In this document: one piece after another, positions 33,061-42,153 of the stretch
How positions within the stretch are numbered: the stretch's first letter is position 1
How the letters are laid out: each line of letters starts with the position of its first letter
NCBI RefSeq assembly: GCF_000298295.1
Contig: NZ_AMGM01000005.1
Span: 1 to 64,000, forward strand
Length of the DNA: 64,000 nucleotides
DNA from: Cecembia lonarensis LW9
GTDB lineage: Bacteria > Bacteroidota > Bacteroidia > Cytophagales > Cyclobacteriaceae
Direction: 5' to 3'
Made by a program: the position numbers and the translations under genes
Notes under the pieces: generated by a model
Databases searched by the model: none
What the model saw: only the letters and a program-made list of their open reading frames with translations
What the model was told of the DNA's origin: nothing

Positions 33061-34845
33061 ATGTGCGGAATCAATGTAATCATAGGAACTGACCAGGAAA
33101 AAGAAATCCAATCTATGATGCAGGCCACCCTGCACAGGGGACCTGATCATTCATCATGGTGCCAGGTAACTGAAAACTTATATTTGTCAGGAAACCGGCT
33201 AAAAATTCTGGACCTAAGTGAAAATGCTAATCAACCGCTATGGACTAAAGAGAAAGATGCCGTACTTGTTTGGAACGGCGCATTATACAATTATCAGGAT
33301 CTAAGAAATGAGCTTTTGGAGCTTGGATATCAGTTTCAAAGCAATTCCGATTCGGAAGTATTGATTTACTGGCTAAGGCATCATGGAGCACAAGGCATAC
33401 ATGCCTTAGAGGGAATGTTTGCCCTGGCATTTGTGGATCTGAATAAAAAATCACTGCTAATCGCCCGAGACCCATCAGGAGAAAAACCACTTTATTACTC
33501 CAAAATCAATGGAAAATGGTATTTTTCATCGGAATCAAAAGCCATACAGCAGGCACTCCTCCCAAAGCCATGCATTGACAGCCAACAATTTTCTTACTAT
33601 TACTTTCTGAGACACGCCCATCCCTCAGCCAGTTTTTTTGAAGGGATCCGACAATTTCCAATAGGAACCTACAGGACCATAGATTTGGTTAAGGATGAGG
33701 AAAAAACCTGTACCTGGTCTTCAAAAGCTGTTTCAAAGGAAAGCCGCCAAGCAGACGCTTTGGTTGAAATCCTCAAAGATGCTGTTTTGAAAAGTTTCCA
33801 TGCCGAAAGACCAGTGGGAACCATGCTCTCAGGTGGAGCTGACTCAAGCTTGATCTATGCCCTATGGTATGAGGAAACAGGAGAACCCCTACCTGCTTAT
33901 ACCATCACTTACCCCAAAAACCTTCGGAAAAAATATGCCGATCCGAATTTTGTCCAAAGCTTAAATAAACATTATCCATTGCTGTACCGTCCTGTCGAGT
34001 TAACCTTAGAAAAAGTTCAGGCCAATTGGACGGCATACATACAAAGCCTAGATCAGCCCATAGGTGACAGTGCAGGGTTTTTGACCTGGATGCTGGCCAA
34101 AGAGGCCTCTAAGGACATCAAAGTATTGATATCAGGAGCAGGAGCAGACGAACTTTTTGGGGGGTATAATAGGCACATTGCCTTTGCTTCTTACCTCAGG
34201 CATCCACGGATATGGTTGTCCCTCAAAAAATTGGGGCTCCATAAATTTATGTCTGCAACAGCCTTCAAATTCATGGAAAGTATCATGGAAGACCCTATAT
34301 CAACTTTTATCCAGATGGCTGCCTTGGAAAAAGTTCCCGGCCAACTGATTAATGAATTGATAAACCATTATCCACAGCAAGAGGGAGAACTCAAGAGTGC
34401 TTTGGAATGGGACCGGACCTGGTATTTGGTTAATGACATTCTAAAAATCCATGACAATGCCTGTATGGCTCATGGTGTAGAAGGAAGGGCTCCCTTCCTG
34501 GACAATCAATTGATTTCAATTTCCCAAAGTATGACGGAAGACCAACACAGGGAACAATTGGGAAAAAAATGGATCAAAACCGCACTGGATCAGCGGGGGC
34601 TTCGTTTTATTTCAAAAAGAAAAAAATTAGGCTTTGGACTCCCTTTGGCTGAGTGGATGCCAAACAGGGCTTTTCAGGACTGGACCTACCCTACCATTAT
34701 TAATATGGCGAAAGAATGGGGTGACCATTTACCAGATGAAATGCGTAAATTAGCTGCTGCTCCTCAAAAAGCAAAAGGAAGACAGTTTCTTCAGGTATGG
34801 AACCTCTTTCTCTTGGCTTCCTGGATTGAGCATCAAAAAACATGA
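33061..34845 (+). CDS. asnB: Asparagine synthase (glutamine-hydrolysing), polysaccharide-locus type
   Basis: 594 aa. Cys2 in MCGI is the glutaminase nucleophile, and LHRGPDH and the NGALYNY / SDSEVL motifs complete the Ntn glutaminase domain. The synthetase domain has a PP-loop S257-G-G-A-D-S-S (Ala where most have Leu or Val) and SGAGADELFGGYNRH. It overlaps the next glycosyltransferase by ATGA. AsnB-like proteins in surface glycan loci often amidate sugar acids rather than make asparagine; context allows either, so the symbol reflects the family only. Confidence 0.88.
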   Translation: MCGINVIIGTDQEKEIQSMMQATLHRGPDHSSWCQVTENLYLSGNRLKILDLSENANQPLWTKEKDAVLVWNGALYNYQDLRNELLELGYQFQSNSDSEVLIYWLRHHGAQGIHALEGMFALAFVDLNKKSLLIARDPSGEKPLYYSKINGKWYFSSESKAIQQALLPKPCIDSQQFSYYYFLRHAHPSASFFEGIRQFPIGTYRTIDLVKDEEKTCTWSSKAVSKESRQADALVEILKDAVLKSFHAERPVGTMLSGGADSSLIYALWYEETGEPLPAYTITYPKNLRKKYADPNFVQSLNKHYPLLYRPVELTLEKVQANWTAYIQSLDQPIGDSAGFLTWMLAKEASKDIKVLISGAGADELFGGYNRHIAFASYLRHPRIWLSLKKLGLHKFMSATAFKFMESIMEDPISTFIQMAALEKVPGQLINELINHYPQQEGELKSALEWDRTWYLVNDILKIHDNACMAHGVEGRAPFLDNQLISISQSMTEDQHREQLGKKWIKTALDQRGLRFISKRKKLGFGLPLAEWMPNRAFQDWTYPTIINMAKEWGDHLPDEMRKLAAAPQKAKGRQFLQVWNLFLLASWIEHQKT

Positions 34846-36065
34846 ACATCATTTACATCCATCAATATTTTTTGACCCCTGAACAAGGAGGTGCCACCCG
34901 TTCTTACCACCTGGCCAAAGGCTTGGTAGAACAAGGAATAGGGGTAGAAATGATCAGCACGCACAACAAACCCTTTTACGATTTAAAAATCATTGATGGG
35001 ATAAGGGTACATTACTTACCAGTAGCTTATGATCAGAATTATGGCTTCATAAAGCGAATTTGGGCTTTTTACAAGTTTGTGCTAGCTTCTAAAAAATGGA
35101 TCAAAAAGTTGCCAAGACCAGATTATCTCTACATTACCTCCACACCCTTGACTACCGGTTTGGTTGGGCTTTGGGCCAAAAGAAAATTTGCCCTGCCCTA
35201 TATTTTTGAAGTAAGAGACCTCTGGCCGGATGCGCCTATTCAAGTAGGAGCCATCCGAAACCCATTTGCCAAAAAGTTACTTTATGCCTTAGAACAAAGG
35301 ATTTACCAACAAGCCTTAAAAATAGTGGCACTCTCCCCTGGCATAGCAGACAACATCAGGAAAAAATGCCCTCAAGCTGACCTGCATATCATTCCAAACT
35401 TTGCAGATACAGAGATTTTCAAAAAGGAAAAAAAATCTGAGCCCCTCCTTGAAAAATATGGACTAAAAAACACCCTGACCATCACTTATTCCGGTGCTAT
35501 TGGAAAGGTCAATGCAGTAGAAGAAATTCTTGATTTGGCCAGAATAGCCAAAGCTCAGGATCTACCCTTTCAGTTTGTAGTGATGGGCAAAGGCTCCAAG
35601 CTTCCTGATTTACTGAATAAGGCGAAAAAGCTACATCTTGAAAATTTTCATCATATTCCTTTCGGATCCAAAAGAGCAGTAAATGAGGTATTGAATCAAT
35701 CAGACATTGCATTTATCAGCTTTGATCATTTACCTGTATTAAAAACCAATAGCCCCAATAAATTTTTCGATGCGATCGCTACCGGAAAAGCCATTTTTGT
35801 TAATCATAAAGGCTGGGTTCATGACCTGGTAAAGCATTTCCAAATCGGTTATTATTATAATTCCAAAAATCCCAATGACGGGATTGAAAAATTAAAATTG
35901 CTTGCCAGTGAACCTCACTTATTGAATGAAATGCAAAACAACGCCAAAAGCTTATCCGAGGAATACTTCACAAAGGAAATTGCTGTCTCCAGGTTATTGT
36001 TTGTTCTATATCCTAAAAAATTTGGTGGTCGGACTACCGACGAGGTCTATATCCTGACTGCCTGA
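34842..36065 (+). CDS. Glycosyltransferase family 4 protein
   Basis: 407 aa GT-B enzyme. The N-terminal domain begins IIYIHQYFLTPEQGGATRSY and contains FEVRDLWPDAP, typical of WbuB-like N-acetylfucosaminyl/ N-acetyl-sugar transferases. The C-terminal nucleotide-sugar domain has TITYSGAIGKVNAVE and FVVMGKGS, then PNKFFDAIATGKA. It transfers a sugar to the growing polysaccharide at the cytoplasmic face. The start overlaps asnB. Its 3' end overlaps the convergent gldB by 32 bp. Confidence 0.9.
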   Translation: MNIIYIHQYFLTPEQGGATRSYHLAKGLVEQGIGVEMISTHNKPFYDLKIIDGIRVHYLPVAYDQNYGFIKRIWAFYKFVLASKKWIKKLPRPDYLYITSTPLTTGLVGLWAKRKFALPYIFEVRDLWPDAPIQVGAIRNPFAKKLLYALEQRIYQQALKIVALSPGIADNIRKKCPQADLHIIPNFADTEIFKKEKKSEPLLEKYGLKNTLTITYSGAIGKVNAVEEILDLARIAKAQDLPFQFVVMGKGSKLPDLLNKAKKLHLENFHHIPFGSKRAVNEVLNQSDIAFISFDHLPVLKTNSPNKFFDAIATGKAIFVNHKGWVHDLVKHFQIGYYYNSKNPNDGIEKLKLLASEPHLLNEMQNNAKSLSEEYFTKEIAVSRLLFVLYPKKFGGRTTDEVYILTA

Positions 36066-37041
36066 AGATTTTTTCCGTATCTGACTCCAACATCATTTCC
36101 TGAAGGGAGAATTTATTGTTAAAGCGGTAATCATCCACAATATTCCAACCCAACCACCTACCTATTCTCCCCGGGGCATCAGGACTGATGGCATCAGTAA
36201 AAGGTGCCTCGCCCACATATTTCCTGATCTCAAAAGGATTGGTGATAAAGAGAAGGTCATTTTCCACAAAATGAGACCAAATCATTACCTCATTTGCAAA
36301 ACAAGCAGCAACTTCTTCAGGTGTATACCCAATGATAAACTCATCTGCTGTACAGGGCAGGATGCTTTTTGTAAAATGATAGGATTTTCCATAATAAATC
36401 ATTTCTGCCAACAAAGTATTTTGAGACATATCCGTACGGTTAAACTGTGTGCTTATGGCTTTGACCACCATAGGCACTAAGTATTCCCGCTCATAACGTT
36501 TGGTAATATATTGTGGTAAATCAGGAGGTTGAAAACGGTGTTCAAAGGGAAGATAATAATCCAAACCAATTACCAAAATATCTTGATCCAAATAAATATC
36601 TGATCCAAAACCTGTAACAAAAGTATACACTTTAGGTACCTGAAACTCCGGATAATGATATTTAATGTGTTTGAAAGCAGTCCTAAGATCCAACTCCAAC
36701 GCACTAAAATCTGAAAAATAATTCTTCACTTCTTCGTACAACTCATTTAATAGCGTATCCTGATTGGCCCACATGAGTTCATCCAATAATTCCTCCCTTG
36801 ATGGATAAGTCCCAACTTGAAGATAATTCTCGGCAAAAAGTGGATAGGCATCAAGCAAGCTAGAGAAATCTTCCTTGGTCTCAGCTTCAAAAAACAAATT
36901 CTCCAACCTTTCAAGCTGAAAATCAAGCTGTATCCCTAATACCTCTTCATCCAATACACATTCCTGACCTTTCTTTTTACAAGAAGAAAACAAAAGTATC
37001 AAAAAACAAAAGAATGAAAGAAGGTGGATAAATCTTTGCAT
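36034..37041 (-). CDS. gldB: Gliding motility lipoprotein GldB
   Basis: 335 aa from the ATG at 37041; another ATG lies four codons upstream. The lipoprotein signal ends LFSSC. The body matches GldB: YPLFAENYLQVG, VYTFVTGFGSDIYLDQDILVIGLDYYL, LVPMVVKAISTQF, LLAEMIYYGKSYHF, and PGRIGRWLGWNIVDDYR near the end. GldB is required for gliding and is essential or near-essential for type IX secretion function in Flavobacterium. The gene stands alone on the opposite strand to the polysaccharide genes. Confidence 0.92.
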   Translation of the reverse strand: MQRFIHLLSFFCFLILLFSSCKKKGQECVLDEEVLGIQLDFQLERLENLFFEAETKEDFSSLLDAYPLFAENYLQVGTYPSREELLDELMWANQDTLLNELYEEVKNYFSDFSALELDLRTAFKHIKYHYPEFQVPKVYTFVTGFGSDIYLDQDILVIGLDYYLPFEHRFQPPDLPQYITKRYEREYLVPMVVKAISTQFNRTDMSQNTLLAEMIYYGKSYHFTKSILPCTADEFIIGYTPEEVAACFANEVMIWSHFVENDLLFITNPFEIRKYVGEAPFTDAISPDAPGRIGRWLGWNIVDDYRFNNKFSLQEMMLESDTEKIFRQSGYRPRR

Positions 37042-37317
37042 AATGTTTACCATTCAGTTGTAAAGCAAATACAAATTAAACCAATCTTTTTTAAAGGTTT
37101 TCAAATTAAACACCCTAAAGCCTCTGACTTAAAATTAAATGATATACTTAAAACGTTATCAATGTCTATACAATTATTTGAATTGTGAATTTTAACATTT
37201 AATCACCGATTAAATTGTTTTCATTACATTTTTTGAATAAAAACCCCAAAATCATGAAACCTTAACAGATTAATTAAGTTAATATGAGGTGTTATTATCA
37301 CTAAACCAACAATTATT

Positions 37318-38274
37318 ATGAAAAAGAAAAGTATTTTCAACTCCCTTTTAACTATTCCCTTGATGGGAGCATTTCTGGCATTAGGATTCTCATCTTGTTC
37401 GGACGATGAGGGTCGTGTACCTGATATTCCCACACCGAACATCGTGGAAATTGCAGATGCGACACCTCAATTCTCTACTTTAGTTGCTGCTGTACAAACA
37501 GCCGGATTAATTGAGACCCTTTCAAGTCCAGGGCCTTTTACAGTTTTCGCTCCAACGAATGATGCTTTTGAAACATTTTTAACTGAAAATAATCTAACAG
37601 CAGATCAATTATTAGCTAATCCGAATTTGGGAACCATACTTACTTATCACGTGGTCGGTGCTTCAGTTCCTTCTTCTGCTGTAGGGCCTGGTAGTGTAAA
37701 TACAGTTGCAGATTTACCGTTTTTCATCAGTGAGGCTCCAAATGGAAACCTTTGGATCAATGGAAATACAAGGATCATTGATACAGATATCAACGCTTCC
37801 AATGGAATCATTCATGTATTAGATAACGTAATTACTCCTCCTACCCAAAATATTGCTGAAATTGCCATCGCTGCGACAGAAGCAGAAACACCTGAATTCA
37901 CTCAATTGGTGGCCGCGCTGGTTAGGGCAGAGCTTGCCGGTGCTTTTACAGGAGGTTTTGAGGATAACTTTACCGTTTTTGCACCAACTGATGCAGCGTT
38001 TGAGGAACTATACACTGCTCTTGGTGTTGGAGGAGTTGATGAAATTCCATTAGAGACCTTGACAAATGTGCTTCTTTATCACGTAGTTCCTGCAAGGGCA
38101 TTTTCTCAAGATTTAAGAGAAGGTGCTGAATTGCCGACATTATTGGAAGACGCTACGTTAACTGTTAATTTGTCAGCCTTGCAAATCAATGAATCCGGAT
38201 TGGTTGCGGATATGTTAAACATTCATGCCACCAATGGTGTGATCCACGTCATCGATTCTGTTCTATTACCTTAA
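37318..38274 (+). CDS. Fasciclin-domain lipoprotein, two domains
   Basis: 318 aa. A lipoprotein signal (lipobox FSSC, about residue 27) is followed by two FAS1 domains, residues about 45-175 and 180-318. Each contains [13 protein letters not shown], a LTYHVVG/LLYHVVP segment and NGIIHVLD/NGVIHVID. It is thus a surface- or periplasm-exposed adhesion-type protein, related to the single-domain protein at 15082. It is monocistronic, with its own terminator. Confidence 0.92.
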   Translation: MKKKSIFNSLLTIPLMGAFLALGFSSCSDDEGRVPDIPTPNIVEIADATPQFSTLVAAVQTAGLIETLSSPGPFTVFAPTNDAFETFLTENNLTADQLLANPNLGTILTYHVVGASVPSSAVGPGSVNTVADLPFFISEAPNGNLWINGNTRIIDTDINASNGIIHVLDNVITPPTQNIAEIAIAATEAETPEFTQLVAALVRAELAGAFTGGFEDNFTVFAPTDAAFEELYTALGVGGVDEIPLETLTNVLLYHVVPARAFSQDLREGAELPTLLEDATLTVNLSALQINESGLVADMLNIHATNGVIHVIDSVLLP

Positions 38275-38295
38275 TAAAAATTTGAAATTCAATTT

Positions 38296-38328
38296 AAGAG
38301 GCTTGGCAAAAATGTCAAGCCTCTTTTG
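38296..38328 (+). terminator. Terminator of the fasciclin lipoprotein gene
   Basis: AAGAGGCTTG (38296-38305) pairs with CAAGCCTCTT (38316-38325), followed by TT and a T-rich stretch. Confidence 0.8.
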
Positions 38329-38358
38329 TTTTTAACCTGAAATTGATTAATTCAAACT

Positions 38359-39363
38359 GTGAAAAACAAATGGATAACTGTTTTAGCTTACATTAAGCAT
38401 CTAAACATGAAGAAAGCTTACAACTTTTTTCTGTTATACTTTTCCTTTCTACTCAGCAGGGCCGTCAAAAAACCTATCATCTGGGGCTATCCCAGTACTT
38501 TGTCCATTGAACCGACTACCAGCTGTAACCTCAGATGCCCAGAGTGTCCCAGTGGACTCAGAAGTTTCAGCCGGCCTACGGGCATGCTTTCGGAAACGCT
38601 TTTTGACCAGTTAATCGAGCAGACCAAAGACTACCTTAACTATTTGCATTTATATTTTCAGGGAGAGCCCTACCTGCACCCTAAATTTACCCAACTCATC
38701 TCCAAAGCCAATGAAGCAGGCATCTATACTTCTACCTCCACCAATGCTCATTACCTCAATGAAAAAAATGTAAAGCAAACACTTGAGTCAGGTTTAAAGC
38801 AGCTAATTGTATCCATGGATGGGATCACCCAAGACGTATATGAAGATTACCGGGTCGGAGGCAAGCTTTCTAAAGTACAGGAAGGATTGCAGCTATTGCT
38901 TCAAAAAAGAAAAGAAAGCCAATTGCTTTACCCAAGAGTAATCCTTCAATTTTTAGTAACCGGGAAAAATGAACATCAAATCCCAGCATTGAAACAATGG
39001 GCAAAAACAATAGGAGTTGATGAGCTTCAGTTAAAAACTACCCAAATCTATGATTATGAAAATGGCTCTGATCTTATCCCTAAAGATTTGGGCTATTCCC
39101 GCTATATCCCTGATGGAAAGGGAAAGTGGAAACTTAAAAAAGAAATAGAAAACAAATGTTGGAGAATGTGGCAGGGAGCCGTCATCACTTGGGACGGCCG
39201 TGTGGTTCCCTGTTGTTTTGACAAAGATGGCACCCACGTAATGGGCAAAGTGAAAGATGAACCCATCAAGAAAATTTGGCAAAACGAAAAATACAATGCT
39301 TTTAGAACCCAGCTCCTCGAAGACCGTAAACAGATTGAAATCTGTAAAAACTGTTCCGAATAA
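38359..39363 (+). CDS. Radical SAM / SPASM domain protein
   Basis: 334 aa from a GTG; an ATG at 38407 is the alternative. The radical SAM cluster is C56-x3-C60-x2-C63 in EPTTSCNLRCPECPSG. A C-terminal SPASM-like region has CWRMW, VVPCCFDKDG and EICKNCSE, extra Cys for auxiliary clusters. Members modify peptides or sugars by radical chemistry; the substrate here is not indicated by a nearby small peptide gene. It precedes the polysaccharide export gene by 150 bp. Confidence 0.88.
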   Translation: MKNKWITVLAYIKHLNMKKAYNFFLLYFSFLLSRAVKKPIIWGYPSTLSIEPTTSCNLRCPECPSGLRSFSRPTGMLSETLFDQLIEQTKDYLNYLHLYFQGEPYLHPKFTQLISKANEAGIYTSTSTNAHYLNEKNVKQTLESGLKQLIVSMDGITQDVYEDYRVGGKLSKVQEGLQLLLQKRKESQLLYPRVILQFLVTGKNEHQIPALKQWAKTIGVDELQLKTTQIYDYENGSDLIPKDLGYSRYIPDGKGKWKLKKEIENKCWRMWQGAVITWDGRVVPCCFDKDGTHVMGKVKDEPIKKIWQNEKYNAFRTQLLEDRKQIEICKNCSE

Positions 39364-39513
39364 AGGCCCTGACTGCAATTTACTTTGAGGAATATTTCTT
39401 TCCAGCTGGGAATAATTATCTTTACGCTGATTTTATTCTGTTTAAAGTGGAAAAAATGCCAAAATCCTTTTTGCTGGCGTTTGAATCGTTGAAGAAAAGG
39501 CGGTGAAAATTAT

Positions 39514-42153
39514 ATGAAAAACCATCCTTCCAGAACCCATAGACCAATGCCTGCTTTGCTGCAATATGCAGTCATAATAATGCTTGGCCTTCTTTTCTTT
39601 TTACAATTGCCTCAGGATGCCCAAGGGCAAACCCTACCAGATATTGCTACCATCAAGGTGGATGAACTTTCCGATGATCAAATCAGGGAATTAATCAGAA
39701 GGGCATCTGAAGCTGGTATCAATGAAATTGAATTGATCCAAATGGCAAGATTAAGAGGTTTACCAGTTAGAGAGGCCGAGAAGTTGCAAAAAAGGATCGA
39801 GCAACTGGAAATGTCTACTATCGGCCAAAGGACGAGGACAACTGCTTCCAAAAGGGAGCCCAGAAAACAGGTGGACTTCAATGAAATCAGTCAAGGTATT
39901 TTTAAAGTACAGGGGGATTTTGAAGGAATAGATGAAATACCCTCCAATATTTTCGGTGCCGATCTTTTCTATAATAAAAACAGAAGGCTCAGTTTTGAAC
40001 CCAATCTAAATATTGCCACACCAAAAAACTATATACTTGGCTCAGGGGATATGGTCTATGTGGATATTTACGGAGAATCAGAGCAGTATTATGAGGCCAA
40101 TATCAACCCCGATGGGTTTTTAATCCTGGATAATATTGGGCCGGTGAGTGTCTCTGGAAAAACCATTGAAGAAGCTACAGGAATCATTAAAAACCGATTG
40201 GCCACTTACTATCCGGGGATTAGGGGTAATAACCCCAGTACTTTTGTACAGGTGACTTTAGGTAATGTTCGCGCTATTCAGGTCCACTTGGTAGGTGAAG
40301 TCAGACTACCAGGAACTTTCACTTTAAGTGCCTTCAGCACTGTTTTCAACGCCCTTTATGCAGCAGGCGGGCCCAATGAAAACGGATCCATGCGTAACAT
40401 CAAAGTGGTCCGTAATGGCAAAGCAGTAGCCTCCGTAGATGTATATGATTTTTTGGTTGAAGGGAAGGCCAACCTAGACCTTAAACTGCAGGACCAGGAC
40501 CTGATTTTGGTGGAACCTTTTATCGCCCGTGCAACGGTCAAAGGAGAAGTCAAACGTCCTAAAATCTTTGAAATCAAAGAGGGTGATACCTTTGAAGATC
40601 TATTGCGTTATGCTGGAGGTTTCACCGATGAGGCATTTAAAGACCGCATCAATGTCACCAGAATTACTGGAAAAGAGCGGGCTGTTTCTGATATTTTCAA
40701 CAATCAATTTGGTCTCTTCTTAGTCAAAGGAGGCGATGAGTTCCAGGTCGGACGTGTATTGAACAGATTTACCAATAGGGTCCAGGTCAAAGGGGCTGTT
40801 TTCCGTGAAGGCAACTATGCGCTAAGCGAGGGTATGGGACTAAGGCAGTTGATCGATAATGCCGAGGGACTGAGAGGGGATGCTTTCATGGAAAGGGCCA
40901 GCATACTGAGGACTTATGATGACCTAAGTACAGAGGTTTTGACGGTCAACCTCAAGGCCATCATGAGTGGTACTGCCTCTGATGTCTCCTTACAACGGGA
41001 AGATGTGGTCAGAATTGCCAGCATATATGATCTTCAAGAAGAATTTTATGTACAGATCAACGGTGAGGTGAGAAATCCGGGCACCTACCCCTTTTCCAAA
41101 AACATGGCTGTAGAAGAGCTGATCATTATGGCGGGAGGGCTGAGAGAAGCGGCCAACATACAGGATGTAGAAATAGCCAGAAGATCGGCTACCACAGCTG
41201 AGGGAAACTTTTCAGATATCATTCCGGTAAGCCTCAATGCCAACCTTAGCCCGGATAACCAATCAGCTATCCTGGTACCATATGACATGGTGTTAGTCAG
41301 AAGAAAATCCAACTTCAACTTGGACAAATTGATAAAAGTAGAAGGCCAGGTGAATTCCCCGGGCATTTTCCCCATCAAAAATGCAGAGGAAAGAATTTCT
41401 GATGTCATCAAAAGGGCTGGAGGTCTTACGGCATTTGCCTACCCAAAAGGTGCGACATTGATCAGAAGAACTGAGTTTTATGAAACAGAGTCCGAGCAAT
41501 TGCGAAGACAGCGTAACCTCTTGGATTTGCAGCAAAAACTCTTGATGGACCCTAATAATACAGAAGCGCAGGAGCTCCTATTGGAAAGGTTGTTCAGGGA
41601 CTTAGGAAATGATCCTGAAGTGATTGGGGAAGGATTGGAAGCAGCTGCTACCAAGCGGGAAGTTATTACAGGCATTACGGAAAGCAAAGCAGATATTGCG
41701 CCTGTTAAAATCAGGCAAACTGAGGCAGTAGCCATTGACCTGGAAGCCATCATAAAAAATCCGGGATCTGACCTGGACATGATTTTGGAAGAAGGTGATA
41801 TCATTTCCATTCCCCGTCAATTACAGACTGTAAGACTAAGGGGCGATGTGGTTTATCCGGCAACGGTGCGGTTTGAAAAAGAAAAAGGGATGAAATATTA
41901 CATCAACCGAGCCGGTGGATTTGATATCCGGGCCAATAGGAAAAGGACTTATATTGTCTATGCCAATGGAGAAGTAGCCCGGACCAAAAGCTTTTTGGGC
42001 ATGAGGGCCTATCCATCAGTAAGACCGGGTTCAGAAGTAATTGTACCCACCAAAGGCCCTAGGGTCCCTATCCGTCCAGGTGAATTGGTAGGACTTGCGA
42101 CAGGTTTGGCCACCTTGGTTCTTGTTGTCACCCAAATCAATAACAATCCATAA
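39514..42153 (+). CDS. SLBB-domain polysaccharide export protein (Wza-like, long form)
   Basis: 879 aa. After a hydrophobic N-terminal signal (about 15-38) and a helical, charged region, the poly-export domain begins near residue 165 (NYILGSGDMVYVDIYGE). Several SLBB-type units follow (VHLVGEVRLPGTF, ATVKGEVKRPKIF, VQINGEVRNPGTYPF, IKVEGQVNSPGIFPI, VRLRGDVVYPATV). One C-terminal membrane helix lies at about 855-875. This is the outer-membrane/periplasmic export channel for a capsule or exopolysaccharide. The next gene starts within its stop codon. This long multi-SLBB form is common in Bacteroidota. Confidence 0.92.
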   Translation: MKNHPSRTHRPMPALLQYAVIIMLGLLFFLQLPQDAQGQTLPDIATIKVDELSDDQIRELIRRASEAGINEIELIQMARLRGLPVREAEKLQKRIEQLEMSTIGQRTRTTASKREPRKQVDFNEISQGIFKVQGDFEGIDEIPSNIFGADLFYNKNRRLSFEPNLNIATPKNYILGSGDMVYVDIYGESEQYYEANINPDGFLILDNIGPVSVSGKTIEEATGIIKNRLATYYPGIRGNNPSTFVQVTLGNVRAIQVHLVGEVRLPGTFTLSAFSTVFNALYAAGGPNENGSMRNIKVVRNGKAVASVDVYDFLVEGKANLDLKLQDQDLILVEPFIARATVKGEVKRPKIFEIKEGDTFEDLLRYAGGFTDEAFKDRINVTRITGKERAVSDIFNNQFGLFLVKGGDEFQVGRVLNRFTNRVQVKGAVFREGNYALSEGMGLRQLIDNAEGLRGDAFMERASILRTYDDLSTEVLTVNLKAIMSGTASDVSLQREDVVRIASIYDLQEEFYVQINGEVRNPGTYPFSKNMAVEELIIMAGGLREAANIQDVEIARRSATTAEGNFSDIIPVSLNANLSPDNQSAILVPYDMVLVRRKSNFNLDKLIKVEGQVNSPGIFPIKNAEERISDVIKRAGGLTAFAYPKGATLIRRTEFYETESEQLRRQRNLLDLQQKLLMDPNNTEAQELLLERLFRDLGNDPEVIGEGLEAAATKREVITGITESKADIAPVKIRQTEAVAIDLEAIIKNPGSDLDMILEEGDIISIPRQLQTVRLRGDVVYPATVRFEKEKGMKYYINRAGGFDIRANRKRTYIVYANGEVARTKSFLGMRAYPSVRPGSEVIVPTKGPRVPIRPGELVGLATGLATLVLVVTQINNNP

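Noticed and set aside
38359-39363. Radical SAM gene as part of a ribosomally made peptide system
   Set aside because: No short precursor-peptide ORF, leader-recognition domain, protease or exporter specific to it lies next to the gene.
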